From contig JAKRSF010000013.1 in the NCBI GenBank assembly GCA_022402445.1, forward strand, positions 186,001 to 250,000: a stretch of DNA of 64,000 nucleotides. The letters are read 5' to 3'. Below the pieces are notes generated by a model. That model worked only from the letters and a program-made list of their open reading frames with translations, did not search any database and was not told the origin of the DNA. Source of the stretch: Cyanobacteriota bacterium. GTDB taxonomy: Bacteria > Cyanobacteriota > Cyanobacteriia > CACIAM-69d. The position numbers and the translations under genes were made by a program. Below, piece by piece: positions 8,218-18,462 of this stretch (the stretch's first letter is position 1; every line of letters starts with the position of its first letter).

Positions 8218-8826
8218 TCACTCAGTTCCGTAGATCGCAGCGAGATGGGGTGGAGTTAGGGGAGGGCGAAAAGGTTAGGCAATCAAGGGAATCTCCCGGT
8301 GGTTGGCCCCTGGGGGGCGACTGCCGGAGCGCCGACGCGGAAATGGGCCGGGGTGCGAATCCCCATGGGGACCATAGCTGGGCGGCATACGGAACGATCA
8401 CTCATCAGTCTAGGCGACCCCCCGGCCCTTTGCCCCCTCCTGCGCCGTTGAAACCCCTGAAATCCGAAGGATGTCCCCGCCCTTCAGCCCTGCCATTCGT
8501 TAAAATATGCTAAGTTTCGGCGGCGGTTGCCCACCCAAGGGGCCTATGGGCCTATGCCTGGGTCCATTGCTGGGTCCATCACTGGCGTCCGTTTTTCCTT
8601 ACCCTGCTTCCATTGTCCCTGAAGGGTTGCCCCTTTTCTGCAAAGATCGTTGCGGAATCTTGGTTGGCCGGGTTTTGAGCCCGTCGGAGGGGATGGCGCG
8701 ATCGCCCCTTGACTCCCTCCCCTAAGTCCCATGAACCACGCGCGGGCGTTGGGCGATCGCCCCTGGTCCCCCCAGGGATGCCGCGCGGTTTTCTAAACCT
8801 CCTCCCCCTCCCCCCATCCGACCCCT
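8218..8826. other. Gene-free stretch upstream of lepA
   Basis: No frame here has protein-like composition. An AT-rich patch near 8498-8517 (GTTAAAATATGCTAAG) is the only promoter-like sequence and lies about 310 bases before lepA. The rest is GC-rich spacer with HIP1 sites. Confidence 0.4.
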
Positions 8827-10647
8827 ATGACCGAAGTCCCCGTCTCCCGCATTCGCAATTTTTCGATCGTGGCCCACATCGACCACGGTAAATCCACCCT
8901 GGCCGATCGCCTGCTGCAATACACCGGCACGGTGGCCGATCGCGACATGAAGGAGCAGTTCCTCGACAACATGGAACTGGAGCGGGAGCGGGGCATCACG
9001 ATTAAGCTTCAGGCGGCGCGGATGGACTACCGGGCCAGGGATGGTCGGGAGTATGTCATCAATCTGATCGATACCCCCGGCCACGTGGACTTTTCCTATG
9101 AGGTGTCCCGCAGTTTGGTGGCCTGTGAGGGGGCGCTGCTGGTGGTGGATGCGTCCCAGGGGGTCGAGGCGCAAACCCTGGCGAACGTGTATCTGGCCCT
9201 GGAAAATAACCTGGAAATTTTGCCGGTTCTCAATAAGATCGATCTGCCTGGGGCGGAGCCGGAGCGGGTGGCGGCGGAAATTGAGGAGATTATTGGCCTA
9301 GATTGCTCTGAGGCGATTCTGGCGTCGGCGAAGGAGGGCATTGGCATCGAGGATATTCTGGAGGCGATCGTCCAGAAGGTGCCGCCGCCGGCGGATACGG
9401 TGGATAAACCCCTGCGGGCGCTGATTTTTGATAGCTATTACGACAGCTATCGCGGGGTGATTGTCTATTTCCGGGTGATGGATGGCCGCATTGCCAAGGG
9501 CGATCGCGTGAAGCTGATGGCCTCGGGCAAGGAATACGAAATTGATGAGCTGGGGGTGTTGGCCCCCACCCAGGTGCAGGTGAATGAGCTGCACGCGGGG
9601 GAAGTGGGCTATTTCGCGGCGTCGATTAAGGCGGTGGGGGATGCGCGGGTGGGGGATACGATCACCCTGGCGAAGCAACCGGCCTCGGAGCCCTGGCCCG
9701 GTTATGCGGAAGCGAAGCCGATGGTGTTTTGTGGCCTGTTCCCGACGGATGCGGCCCAGTTCCCGGACCTGCGGGAGGCGCTCGATCGCCTGCGCCTGAA
9801 TGATGCGGCCCTGAGCTATGAGCCGGAAACGTCGAGCGCGATGGGGTTTGGGTTCCGCTGCGGCTTTTTGGGCCTGCTGCACATGGAGATTGTCCAGGAG
9901 CGGCTGGAGCGGGAATTTGATCTGGATTTGATTACGACGGCTCCGTCGGTGGTCTATCGGGTGACGAAGATTGATGGGGAGGTGTTGTATATCGACAATC
10001 CCAGCGCTCTGCCGGATCCCCAGTACCGGGAGATGATCGAGGAGCCTTACGTGAAGGTGGAGATGATCGCGCCGGAGAATTTTGTGGGGACGCTGATGGA
10101 GTTGGGTCAGTCCCGCCGGGGTGAGTTTAAGGATATGCGCTACCTGGCCCAGGGCCGCACGACGCTGGTGTATGAGCTGCCGCTGGCGGAGGTGGTGACG
10201 GACTTTTTTGACCAGATGAAGTCGCGATCGCGCGGCTACGCCAGTATGGAGTATCAACTGGTGGGCTACCGCAAGAATGAGTTGGTGCGGCTGGATGTGT
10301 TGATCAATGGCGATCGCGTGGATTCGTTGGCGGCGATCGTCCATCGGGATAAGGCGTACTACGTGGGCCGCGCCCTGGTGGAGAAGCTGAAGGAGTTGAT
10401 CCCGCGCCACCAGTTCAAGATTCCGATCCAGGCGGCGATCGGCTCGCGGGTGGTGGCCAGTGAACAGATCCCGGCCCTGCGGAAGGACGTGTTGGCGAAG
10501 TGCTACGGCGGCGACATTTCCCGGAAGAAGAAGCTGCTCAAGAAGCAGGCGGCGGGTAAGAAGCGCATGAAGTCGATCGGAACGGTGGATGTGCCCCAGT
10601 CGGCGTTTATGGCGGTGCTGAAGCTGGGCAGTGAAGGGGGCAGCTAG
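8827..10647 (+). CDS. lepA: Elongation factor 4 (LepA), back-translocating GTPase
   Basis: LepA is a ribosome-associated GTPase that helps elongation or assembly under stress. The GTP-binding motifs are intact: AHIDHGKST (about residues 16-24), the switch I region [14 protein letters not shown] and NKIDLPGA. Domains II-V follow, and the unique C-terminal domain contains '[16 protein letters not shown]', typical of LepA. At 606 residues it is full length. It is monocistronic by layout; the next gene is convergent. Confidence 0.97.
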   Translation: MTEVPVSRIRNFSIVAHIDHGKSTLADRLLQYTGTVADRDMKEQFLDNMELERERGITIKLQAARMDYRARDGREYVINLIDTPGHVDFSYEVSRSLVACEGALLVVDASQGVEAQTLANVYLALENNLEILPVLNKIDLPGAEPERVAAEIEEIIGLDCSEAILASAKEGIGIEDILEAIVQKVPPPADTVDKPLRALIFDSYYDSYRGVIVYFRVMDGRIAKGDRVKLMASGKEYEIDELGVLAPTQVQVNELHAGEVGYFAASIKAVGDARVGDTITLAKQPASEPWPGYAEAKPMVFCGLFPTDAAQFPDLREALDRLRLNDAALSYEPETSSAMGFGFRCGFLGLLHMEIVQERLEREFDLDLITTAPSVVYRVTKIDGEVLYIDNPSALPDPQYREMIEEPYVKVEMIAPENFVGTLMELGQSRRGEFKDMRYLAQGRTTLVYELPLAEVVTDFFDQMKSRSRGYASMEYQLVGYRKNELVRLDVLINGDRVDSLAAIVHRDKAYYVGRALVEKLKELIPRHQFKIPIQAAIGSRVVASEQIPALRKDVLAKCYGGDISRKKKLLKKQAAGKKRMKSIGTVDVPQSAFMAVLKLGSEGGS

Positions 10648-10693
10648 GTCGCCATGCCCCCAGGGTTGGGCCGATCAGGGGTTTGTTAAACCA

Positions 10694-11464
10694 TTACGGT
10701 TCGGGATCGATGCCCTGTTGCCGCAGGAGTTCGGCGAGGTGTTCGGCCCGCGCGATCGCGTCCTCAGCCCGTTGCCGTTCAGTTTCAGCCCGTTGCCGTT
10801 CGGCTTTAGCCTGTTCCGTGCCCCAGAGCAGCAGTTCTCCGGCCTCGGTCCACCATCGCAGCCAGGGGCCGGTGCGGTTCTGGCGCTGGCCGGTCCAGAC
10901 CCCGAGCCACAGGTTCAATTCCTCAATCCACACGCGATCGCCCGCGCCCTCCTCCGGCGTTTGGGGGGCCAAAGGTTGATAGCGCCCATCGTCCCCCAGG
11001 CGATAGACCTCTAGGGTACCCGCCGCCACGTCAAAGAGGCCATAGACCGGCACCCGCAGCACCTGTTCGTAGAAATACCATTTGCCCAGGGGATGGCGGG
11101 GGCGGGCGGAATATTCATCCCCTTCGGTGGAGGACAAAAATTCCAGCACGATCAGGGGCGGTTCCCCCTGGAGATTTGGGGTGTAGCTGCGTTCGATGTC
11201 CGCCAGGGGCGCGGTCACGGCGGGAATGTAGACCCAATCCGGCGCTTTGATGGCGAGGCGACCGTTGACGGTGGCGCACAGGCCGTAGTTGGTCAGGGTG
11301 AGGGCTCCGGTGGGTAGGCAGCCCCCCTGCTCTAGGGCGTCGGAGAGGGCCTGGGCGATCGCGGACTGGGCAATGTTATCCACGGGGTCATCGGGCAGAA
11401 CAAAATCGTCGGGCAATTTTTCCCAGGTGATCTGGGGGGCGCTGCCGGTGGCGGCCATGACCAT
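10694..11464 (-). CDS. Uma2-family putative PD-(D/E)XK nuclease
   Basis: Uma2 (DUF820) proteins are abundant in cyanobacteria and have a restriction-endonuclease-like fold; cellular roles are mostly unknown. Here the candidate catalytic strand pair is visible as 'IKAPDWVYIPA' and 'PLIVLEFLS'. The C terminus is a coiled coil of AERQRAE-type repeats, common in the family. The chosen start is ATG 11464 (MVMAATG); the frame extends to 11500. It is convergent with lepA. Confidence 0.8.
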   Translation of the reverse strand: MVMAATGSAPQITWEKLPDDFVLPDDPVDNIAQSAIAQALSDALEQGGCLPTGALTLTNYGLCATVNGRLAIKAPDWVYIPAVTAPLADIERSYTPNLQGEPPLIVLEFLSSTEGDEYSARPRHPLGKWYFYEQVLRVPVYGLFDVAAGTLEVYRLGDDGRYQPLAPQTPEEGAGDRVWIEELNLWLGVWTGQRQNRTGPWLRWWTEAGELLLWGTEQAKAERQRAETERQRAEDAIARAEHLAELLRQQGIDPEP

Positions 11465-11573
11465 GGGGGTGTCCTCGCGATCGCGCGCATCATTCCCCAA
11501 TTTAAGCCCTTTCCCCCGACCCAGCCCGCGCCGCCGAACCGCCCCAGGGTGCCAGGGGGACAGGGTTTGCCGG

Positions 11574-11579
11574 TATGAT
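11574..11579 (+). promoter_or_regulatory. Possible -10 element before cobM
   Basis: TATGAT followed by GG lies 90 bases before the cobM start. The same TATGATGG core precedes other genes in this window (48117, 52807, 45136). No good -35 is visible. Confidence 0.35.
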
Positions 11580-11668
11580 GGCCCCTACCCGGTTAATCGT
11601 CGAAGGAGTCTGGCCCCTCGTCGGTTGCCGGGCTTTTCAGGGGCAGTTTTGACCGGGTACGGGGCACC

Positions 11669-12505
11669 ATGACGCAGGCGACCAGTTTTTCAGACAACCA
11701 GGCCCCCAATGCCCCGGCTCCGGTGCAAATCGTGGGGGCGGGGCCGGGGGCTCCGGATTTGATCACCGTGCGCGGGCGCGATGCGTTGGCGGCGGCGGAT
11801 GTGGTGTTTTATACCGGTTCCCTGGTGCCGGAGACCCTGCTGGTCCACTGCTCATCCACGGCGGAGTGCATTGATACGCGATCGCTCACCCTAGAGGAAT
11901 GGCGGCCCCAACTGCGCGATCGCGCGATCGCCGGACAGCGGGTGGTGCGGCTCCAGGACGGCGACCCCAGCCTCTACGGCGCAGTCCATGAACTGGTGAC
12001 GGATCTGATCGCCCATGACCTGCCCTTTGAAATCATCCCCGGCGTGAGCGCCTTCCAGGCCGCCGCCGCCCGCATCGGCGCTGAATTAACCGTTCCCGAC
12101 CTGGTGCAAACCATCATCTTGACCCGCACCAGCGGAGCCGCCACCGCCGTCCCCAATGCGGAAACCCTGTCTAGTTTGGCCGCCCACCGGGCCAGCCTGT
12201 GCCTATACCTGAGCGCCCACCACTGCGATCGCGCCCAGGCTGACCTGATGGAGCACTACGGCCCCGACACCCCCGTCGCCATCTGCTACCGGGTCGGCTG
12301 GGAGGATGAATGGATCGCGATCGTCCCCCTGAGCGCCATGGCCGCCACCACCCGCGAGCAGGGCTTCACCCGCACGGTGCTCTATCTGGTCAGCCCCGCC
12401 CTCAGCGCCCTCCAGCAAACCCCCAACGCGCGATCGGGCCTCTACAGCGCCAGCCACGGCCACCTATTCCGGCCCCGCAGCGCCCCCAAATCCCCGCGCC
12501 CCTAG
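11669..12505 (+). CDS. cobM: Precorrin-4 C(11)-methyltransferase
   Basis: CobM methylates C-11 of precorrin-4 with S-adenosylmethionine in corrin ring synthesis. The tetrapyrrole-methylase signature is clear: GAGPGAPDLITVRG at about 24-37, then VRLQDGDPSLYG and PGVSAFQAAAA. The extra N-terminal ~20 residues are polar. No other cobalamin genes and no cobalamin riboswitch are seen upstream. Its 3' end overlaps the convergent Nif11 gene by four bases. Confidence 0.92.
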   Translation: MTQATSFSDNQAPNAPAPVQIVGAGPGAPDLITVRGRDALAAADVVFYTGSLVPETLLVHCSSTAECIDTRSLTLEEWRPQLRDRAIAGQRVVRLQDGDPSLYGAVHELVTDLIAHDLPFEIIPGVSAFQAAAARIGAELTVPDLVQTIILTRTSGAATAVPNAETLSSLAAHRASLCLYLSAHHCDRAQADLMEHYGPDTPVAICYRVGWEDEWIAIVPLSAMAATTREQGFTRTVLYLVSPALSALQQTPNARSGLYSASHGHLFRPRSAPKSPRP

Positions 12506-12756
12506 GAGTCTGCGGAATCCCGCTCGATCCAATGCACCGTCCGCAGCCATTCCCAGATGCCCGTATGGCGGCGCTGGCTGACCCCCTGGCTGTAGCTGGC
12601 CACCACGGCCTTCAGTTCCTCCGGCGTGAACTCAAACCCCAGGGCCGCCGCCCGCTGGGCAAAGTCATCGGGATTTTCTGCCCCCTCCATGGACTGGCGC
12701 AGGTCCGCCTTGACGGTCAGGGTTTTGAGGAAATGTTCGGCGTTTTCTTTCGACAT
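12502..12756 (-). CDS. Nif11-domain protein (orphan)
   Basis: The 84 residues begin with a Nif11-type helical domain ('SKENAEHFLKTLTVKADLR' then 'DDFAQRAAALGFEFTPEEL'), the same fold used as leader in nitrile-hydratase/Nif11-type RiPP precursors. No Gly-Gly cleavage site or Cys/Ser-rich core follows; the tail is charged and Trp-rich. No RiPP modification enzyme or peptidase transporter is nearby. It is better seen as a stand-alone Nif11 protein of unknown role than a peptide precursor. Confidence 0.75.
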   Translation of the reverse strand: MSKENAEHFLKTLTVKADLRQSMEGAENPDDFAQRAAALGFEFTPEELKAVVASYSQGVSQRRHTGIWEWLRTVHWIERDSADS

Positions 12757-13188
12757 GGTGGAGAAGCGCGATCGCGTCGCGCAGGCAGCATCGTTCGCAA
12801 CTGTACAGGCCCAGGCCCAAACCCCGGCTCAAGCCCTAGCCCTGGCTACGGCCGGTCTGGGCCATCATCAGCCCCCCTTTTCCCCCAACGCCCCCACCCC
12901 GTGACTGGGGGCCGCCATGGGTGCCCTTGCGGACCCCTTCCCCAAAGCATTCCCCAAACTTTCCATCATGCCCCCATGGGGCTCCCAACCGCATCCCCCA
13001 TCGGCCATCGTCAGGAATACGCCACCGGGCACCGCCATCCCTGGAAAAATAACTGTATAGTTTTGGGGATTTGAAGAATTGTATCTGAAGCCGTCCATCG
13101 GTCCCCCAGTCGCCATGGACCGGCGTGCGCTCCACGTTTTCTGCTCCTTTTCTTCAAGTCCCAAACGCCCCCTCATGCCCCAAAGCCT
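12757..13188. other. Gene-free region upstream of the Rieske oxygenase
   Basis: An AT-rich patch at about 13045-13090 (AAATAACTGTATAGTTTT) contains the -10-like TATAGT and could drive the oxygenase gene. Long frames here are Gly/Pro-rich shadows. Confidence 0.4.
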
Positions 13189-14283
13189 ATGGTGCTTGCC
13201 TCAAATAACAACCGCCCCCTGACGGCCCAACTGCGGGTCCAAGATGTGCAGATTGCCGTTCGGGAGGTGGGGATTAATCCAAATCATTGGTATGCCGTTG
13301 CCTGGTCTGACAGTTTGCCCCCCGGCACCGTCAAGGGGGTTGAGATCTGGCGGGAGAAGATTGCCCTCTATCGCGGCACTGATGGTACCCTCGGGGCGAT
13401 CGCGGATGCCTGCCCCCACAAAAACGTAGAACTGAGCCGTGGGAAGGTGATGGGTTCCCACCTGGCCTGTCGCTACCACGGCTGGGAATTTGACGCCACC
13501 GGCCAATGCCAGCGCATCCCGTACCTGCCGCCGGAGCAAAAACTCCCCTGCGCCCAGGCCCGGTCCTATCCCATTCAGGAACGCTACGGCCTGCTGTGGA
13601 TCTTCCCCGGCGATCCGGCCCTGGCGGAGCAGATGCCCCTGCCGGAGATGCCCGAGTATGACGATCCGGGCTGGTTTGCGGTCCCGGTCAATGGCCATTT
13701 CCAGGCCCACTTTTCCATCTGCAATGAGAACGCCATGGATGTGTTCCACGGGTTTCTCCATGAGGATATGCAGGGCTGGTTTGATCCACAACTGACGGAT
13801 CTGCGGGATGAGGGGGGCGCGATCGCGGCGGACTACCGAGTTTCCTACGGCGGACCCATCGCCAAACTGCTCGGCTTCACCGATCGCGCCAGCGGCGTCA
13901 CCACCAAAACCATCACCGTCCAATACCGCTATCCCCACTACCACAGCAGCCTAGAGGGGGTGTCGTCCCTCTACCTCATGCGGCTGCCGGTGGGGCCAAC
14001 CGAAAGCCGCTCCTTCGCCATCTTCTTCCTCAAACTCGCCCTGCCCCCCTGGGTGACCGTGCCCCTGCGGCGGTGGCTGTTGCCCCTGCTGCAACGGCAA
14101 TTTTTTGAGCGGTTCCTCGTCCAGGATCAGGAAATGATGGAGAGCGAGCAGCGGGCCTATCTGGCCAATGCCCAGCGGCGCTATGTGGAGATCAATCCCG
14201 CCATCATCGCCGTCCAACGGCTGATGGTGCGCCAATATCAGCAGTACCAGGCCACCCTGGGGGAGAAGGCCAGCCCCCACTAG
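13189..14283 (+). CDS. Rieske non-heme iron oxygenase, alpha subunit
   Basis: The 364-residue oxygenase has an N-terminal Rieske domain (C75-P-H77 and C94-R-Y-H97 bind the 2Fe-2S cluster) and a catalytic domain in which the NENAMDVFHGFLH segment (about 179-191) offers His187, His191 and nearby Asp184 for the mononuclear iron pathway. The C-terminal third includes hydrophobic, possibly membrane-associated stretches. It resembles cyanobacterial and chloroplast Rieske oxygenases acting on large hydrophobic substrates; the substrate is unknown. An alpha-oxoamine synthase gene follows after 205 bases on the same strand. Confidence 0.88.
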   Translation: MVLASNNNRPLTAQLRVQDVQIAVREVGINPNHWYAVAWSDSLPPGTVKGVEIWREKIALYRGTDGTLGAIADACPHKNVELSRGKVMGSHLACRYHGWEFDATGQCQRIPYLPPEQKLPCAQARSYPIQERYGLLWIFPGDPALAEQMPLPEMPEYDDPGWFAVPVNGHFQAHFSICNENAMDVFHGFLHEDMQGWFDPQLTDLRDEGGAIAADYRVSYGGPIAKLLGFTDRASGVTTKTITVQYRYPHYHSSLEGVSSLYLMRLPVGPTESRSFAIFFLKLALPPWVTVPLRRWLLPLLQRQFFERFLVQDQEMMESEQRAYLANAQRRYVEINPAIIAVQRLMVRQYQQYQATLGEKASPH

Positions 14284-14488
14284 TCCCGTTCCCGTTTCCC
14301 GCCCAGTTCCGGCGATCGCCCGGTCGGGATCGTTTAGGTCATCGAATCCTGATCGGATGGACAAACTGGGCTACATTGATAACGATTCAGACCGGGCGCA
14401 ATAGATCGACATAAAACGATACAGGCAGCCAGCCACGCGCAACAACCGTTCGGAAAGCTACGAGCACTGAGGTGAGGGGAGTCAACCC

Positions 14489-15769
14489 GTGGAAGTCGTT
14501 CAAGAGTACGTCCAGCGTTGGTATGAGAGCGGTCTTGATCCCGATGAATATATTTGCTTAAGCAAAGATGGGAATCGGGTCGAAATCGAAGATGCCGCCA
14601 CGGGCGATCGGCATCAGGTTCTGACGTTCTGCTCTAATGACGTGCTGGGGTTGGTGAACCACCCGGCGGTTAAGCAGGCGGCCATTAAGGCGATCGAGGA
14701 TTTTGGAACTTCCAATAGTTCCTGTTCGGTGCTGAGCGGGCGCATTGATTTGCACCGCCAGTTGGAGGATGAAATTTCGGCGTTTAAGCATTTGGGCCAC
14801 ACCCAGCTTTTCTTGAATGCTTGGATGGCGATGCAGGCGCTGATGGATGCCTTTTGCCATTTGGCGATTCAGGTGCCGGGGTTTGAGCACACCCGCGAGA
14901 CGTTGATCCTGTCGGATGTGCTCAACCATGGCTGCATTATCTCGTCCCTGACCCATGCGAGGACGCGATCGGGCAAAAGTTTTGGCTATAGTCCCAATGT
15001 GCGGGTGAAGTCCTACCGCCACTGCGATACGGAGGATTTGGCCCGTCGCCTCAAGCGCTATTACCGCCCGGGCGATCGCCTGATGGTGGTGACGGATGCG
15101 GTGTTTTCAATGGATGGGGACATTGCGCCGCTGGTGGACATGATCGAGGTGCTGAGCGTGTATCCCGGCGCGGTGCTGGTGATGGACGAGGCCCACGCCA
15201 GCGGGTCCATTGGGCCGACGGGGCGGGGGATTTATGAGCATTTTGGCATTACGCCCCAATATGCCCTCGATCGCGGTGTGGTGCCGTTGATTATGACGAC
15301 GTTCTCGAAGTTTGCGGCGTCGGCGGGGGCGGCCATCAGTTCTCCGGTGGCGGAGTTGAAGCCGCTGCTGAATGTGTCGCCCACGTCGATTGGGACGATT
15401 TCCCTGCCGCCGCCGATTACCGCTGCGGCCCTGGAAAGTATCCGCCAGGTGCGCGAGCATCCGGAGTGGGTGCGCCAGCTCCAGGAGAAGACTCGCTATT
15501 TGCGATCGCGCCTGACGGAAGAGGGATTCCAGGCGATCGGCGAGACGAATGTGGTGCCGGTGGTGCTGCCGTCGGAGATCAATCCCAAGGTGTTTGCGCG
15601 CCAGATGATGGTGGAGCATGGCCTTTGGATTTCGCCGATTTGGTTTATTGCTAAGCCGCGCCTGCGGATGACGGTCAATGGGCTGCATTCCTACGAGGAT
15701 CTAGACCGGCTGGTGGATGCCCTGGTGAAGACCCGCGAGGCGTGCTATGCGTCTACGCTGACGGCCTAG
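14489..15769 (+). CDS. PLP-dependent alpha-oxoamine synthase-like enzyme
   Basis: The fold-type I enzyme resembles 8-amino-7-oxononanoate synthase, 2-amino-3-ketobutyrate ligase and serine palmitoyltransferase, which condense an amino acid with an acyl-CoA or acyl-ACP. Visible marks are '[12 protein letters not shown]', the [10 protein letters not shown] loop (Asp and His contacting PLP) and the Schiff-base Lys in [11 protein letters not shown]. The substrate loop differs from AONS: the usual F-SGY-AN is FLNAWMAM, and GTGAGGSR is replaced by GTSNSSCSV. The start is GTG 14489 behind a strong GAGGGGAG ribosome site. No bio genes are adjacent, so biotin synthesis is unlikely to be its sole role. 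Confidence 0.85.
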   Translation: MEVVQEYVQRWYESGLDPDEYICLSKDGNRVEIEDAATGDRHQVLTFCSNDVLGLVNHPAVKQAAIKAIEDFGTSNSSCSVLSGRIDLHRQLEDEISAFKHLGHTQLFLNAWMAMQALMDAFCHLAIQVPGFEHTRETLILSDVLNHGCIISSLTHARTRSGKSFGYSPNVRVKSYRHCDTEDLARRLKRYYRPGDRLMVVTDAVFSMDGDIAPLVDMIEVLSVYPGAVLVMDEAHASGSIGPTGRGIYEHFGITPQYALDRGVVPLIMTTFSKFAASAGAAISSPVAELKPLLNVSPTSIGTISLPPPITAAALESIRQVREHPEWVRQLQEKTRYLRSRLTEEGFQAIGETNVVPVVLPSEINPKVFARQMMVEHGLWISPIWFIAKPRLRMTVNGLHSYEDLDRLVDALVKTREACYASTLTA

Positions 15770-15930
15770 GGCCGCCGATGGGGAATGCCCCTGGGGGGGA
15801 GGCTGAATCGCGCGGATTTGGCCCCCTCTGGCGGTGGCTACGGCTGGCTATGGATCGAAAGGGTGGGGTCTAGGGGTCCAAATGGTTGGGATCGCTGGAC
15901 CCCGTTTTGATGGGAGCTGGGGAGGGGGAT

Positions 15931-16860
15931 TCAGGGGGCAATGCGGCCCAACCGTCCCCGTGTTCCGGCGGAGAGGGCGCGATCGCGGCCCTGGTCAGCC
16001 AAGTTACGGCGCAGGGGAACCTTGGGGGCGCTGCCCATGGTTGCGAGGCTCGCCTCAACGCCCGCCGCCCCGACCGTTCCCCCCGCGATCGCGAAATGGG
16101 GCACCGCCAGCGCCGCCTGGGTAATCGGCCCCGCAATGCCATCCACCGTCAGGTGGCGATCGCCCTGAAACCGCCGCAGGGCCGCATCCGTTTCCGGCCC
16201 AAAGCACCCATCCGGACACACCGCCAGCCCCGCCTGATTCAAACAGGTCTGGATCTGCAACGTGGCCATGGCCGCCGCCGCCGTCGTCGGTACACAGCCC
16301 AAACTCAGGGCTGGATAGGGCTGCCAGCCCTGCCAGGGTCGCCAATCTTGCCCCAGAAAGAGCGCCCGTTCCGCCAACCGCCGGGGCAAACCCGACTGCC
16401 GACCCTGGCGCACACCGCCGTACCACCGGAAAAATTCCGCCGCCGCCCGCACCGAATCCCCCTCCAGCAGCGCCCCCAGGAGACGCGATCGCAGCAGGGT
16501 ATCGACCCCCACATTGAAACTAAACGCCATCAGGGCCGCCCGCTGGTGGGGCAACAGCTGATCCGGCAGGCGGGACGTCAGGGCCAGAGCCAGGCGGGCG
16601 AGGTCACCGTCGAGCAAGCGCTCAGCCGTTTCACTCGAAATAATCGTGCCAGGGCGGGCCGTGAGGGTATGTCCGTAGCCAATGGTCCAAGGGCCACCGG
16701 CCTCCTGATGGGCATGTAGATACAGGGGTTCAAAGGCGCGGATCAGGGCCTTGGTTTGGTGGTGGCCCCCGGCGCTGGGCGGTGCCGCCGTCCCATCCCT
16801 GGGACCTGGCCAAGGGGGGGCCGCCTCAAGGGCGCGATCCAAAAAATGACCGACTGTCAT
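15931..16860 (-). CDS. GH24 phage-type lysozyme with peptidoglycan-binding domain
   Basis: The region around residues 40-170 matches GH24 muramidases: catalytic Glu in AFEPLYLHAH, then GGPWTIGYGHT and 'AALMAFSFNVG'. A PG_binding_1 repeat follows (about 200-250: 'DGCFGPETDAALRRFQ', 'DGIAGPITQAAL'). The Asp usually found between the Glu and the GYGHT motif is not obvious (HQEAGG). No signal peptide and no holin or phage genes are nearby, so it is a chromosomal cell-wall enzyme rather than a prophage remnant. The last ~55 residues are basic and of low complexity. Confidence 0.85.
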   Translation of the reverse strand: MTVGHFLDRALEAAPPWPGPRDGTAAPPSAGGHHQTKALIRAFEPLYLHAHQEAGGPWTIGYGHTLTARPGTIISSETAERLLDGDLARLALALTSRLPDQLLPHQRAALMAFSFNVGVDTLLRSRLLGALLEGDSVRAAAEFFRWYGGVRQGRQSGLPRRLAERALFLGQDWRPWQGWQPYPALSLGCVPTTAAAAMATLQIQTCLNQAGLAVCPDGCFGPETDAALRRFQGDRHLTVDGIAGPITQAALAVPHFAIAGGTVGAAGVEASLATMGSAPKVPLRRNLADQGRDRALSAGTRGRLGRIAP

Positions 16861-17337
16861 GGGGCGTCCTCATCGGTATTCCTAAATAGCATTCTCTCCC
16901 CCTGTTCTACCCCATTTCTTGCCCGAAGCCCCGGCGATCGGTTGGCGGCGGCAGTGCGATGGGTCGGGGCGATCGCCCCCTAGGGGCTCGGTTGCTCCCG
17001 CCGGGGGAAGTGGGGTCTATGGTTCGGAGCCTAGGGCATCAAGGCGGCGGATTAGGACCATTAAACGGGGTTTGGGTGCGATCAAAATCTAACGAAATCT
17101 AACGGATCAACGAAATCAAGCAACCGCAACACCTAGGGCTTAGGGCAGGTCATCAAGGAAACTTCAGGAACTGAATCAAGCCCTTTGTTCAGCCGAGATT
17201 GATGGCTTGCTCAGGTTCTGAAGAACCGGATTCGGGCATTTTCTATAGGCTGAATCTTCCATCAGTCCCATCTCCCATTGGCCTGAGTTGAACTGCCGCA
17301 GGACAAGTTTTAGATCAGGCGCTATTTAGAGATTGAT
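16861..17337. other. Gene-free region between lysozyme and iron island
   Basis: The base composition drops in GC from about 17060 onwards, marking the edge of the more AT-rich iron island. A short direct repeat of AACGAAATC-like units occurs at about 17090-17120. No coding frame, tRNA or clear terminator is seen. Confidence 0.4.
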
Positions 17338-18462
17338 TCAGGATCTATTGGCCATGGGGCGAGGCGACGGAGAGGTTTTTTTGCGATATTTCCACATCAC
17401 GGCTCCGGTCCAAAAGAGGACAATCGGCGATAGCCCCACGAACACATAAAGCCAACGGCTCCAGAGGCCAGCGAATGTGCCGAAATGCAGCGGCGCAAAA
17501 CTGTTCAAAATGCGATCACCTAAGGCCGCCTGCCGACTGTCATTCACTTGCAAAACCTGGCCACTATAGGCATCTAAAACAACGCTGCTCATGCCATAGT
17601 AGGAGTGTTCCTGGGGCTGGCGCTTGCCAATCCTAACCACACCGTCGGGCGTACTGGGTAGGGACACATAAATGTTCGTTGCTCCCGGCAGTGCCTGTTC
17701 CGATGCCGCCAAAAGTTGTGCGAGCGGTAATGGTGTTTGGTTCGGCAGCACCCGCGATCGCGGCGTCGTTGGCGATGGCGTCAGGGTAACAGCTCGAATC
17801 ACCGCACTGGTCTGATCATAGAAATTCCAGCAGAATCCCGTGAACCCCGTCAAAATCAGAAAAATCGCCGCAATAATTCCCGCAACCTTATGAAGATCAA
17901 AATTGCGGCGCTTCGGATGGGCGTCCCACTTTATTTTGAATCCCGCAACTAAGCGCCGCCAACCGGGCCATAGAACCGTGCCGGTGATGCCCAGAATGAC
18001 CATTAAAAAGCCCGTCACCCCAACCAAGATCAGTCCGAAGGATCCCGCCATTAATTGGTAATGCAGACGGAGCGTTATATTGAGCCAATTTTCCCCTTCA
18101 GTAAATTTTCCTAAAACCTTGGCGCTGTAAGGATGAATGAAGAGTTGCACCAGTTCATTTTCATTCCACAGTCGAGCTTCATAGGGTTGATCTGGACGCT
18201 GCGGAAATCGAATATTGTCAAGGCTATAACCGGGCAGATTCTGTAACTCTGCCTTGGCCGATTCGATGGCGTCGTCAATGCTGATGAGGGTCTCCTGGGG
18301 GGCGATCATCCCAAAGCGTCGCACAACCAACTGATCCGCCAGTTCATGGGAAAAAACCAGCAAGCTGCCCGTAACGCTGACAACGATCAACACCAGCCCC
18401 ACGGCCAAACCTATGTACCGATGGAGGGGCAAAAGAATAGATCGCATTTGATGAATACCCAT
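17338..18462 (-). CDS. PepSY-associated membrane protein (PiuB-like, iron uptake)
   Basis: The 374 residues hold four transmembrane helices in the PepSY_TM arrangement: 'LHRYIGLAVGLVLIVVSVTG' near the N terminus, two central helices after 'LHYQLMAGSFG', a third near HKVAGIIAAIFLILTG, and a C-terminal helix. Conserved His residues (LHRY, LHYQ, DLHK, PLHFG) suggest heme or iron handling; the family is thought to reduce ferric siderophores at the inner membrane. It lies downstream of a TonB receptor and an AraC regulator on the same strand and is likely part of the same iron response. Start ATG 18462 lacks a strong ribosome site. Confidence 0.85.
   Translation of the reverse strand: MGIHQMRSILLPLHRYIGLAVGLVLIVVSVTGSLLVFSHELADQLVVRRFGMIAPQETLISIDDAIESAKAELQNLPGYSLDNIRFPQRPDQPYEARLWNENELVQLFIHPYSAKVLGKFTEGENWLNITLRLHYQLMAGSFGLILVGVTGFLMVILGITGTVLWPGWRRLVAGFKIKWDAHPKRRNFDLHKVAGIIAAIFLILTGFTGFCWNFYDQTSAVIRAVTLTPSPTTPRSRVLPNQTPLPLAQLLAASEQALPGATNIYVSLPSTPDGVVRIGKRQPQEHSYYGMSSVVLDAYSGQVLQVNDSRQAALGDRILNSFAPLHFGTFAGLWSRWLYVFVGLSPIVLFWTGAVMWKYRKKTSPSPRPMANRS

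Noticed and set aside
9298-10410. 370-residue minus-strand frame opposite lepA
   Set aside because: It is His/Arg-rich shadow composition; lepA is full length on the other strand.
11501-11668. Cobalamin riboswitch upstream of cobM
   Set aside because: The conserved B12-box and multi-stem core are not present in the 168-base spacer.
15931-16860. Prophage around the lysozyme gene
   Set aside because: There are no holin, tail, capsid, integrase or terminase genes nearby; the lysozyme stands alone.
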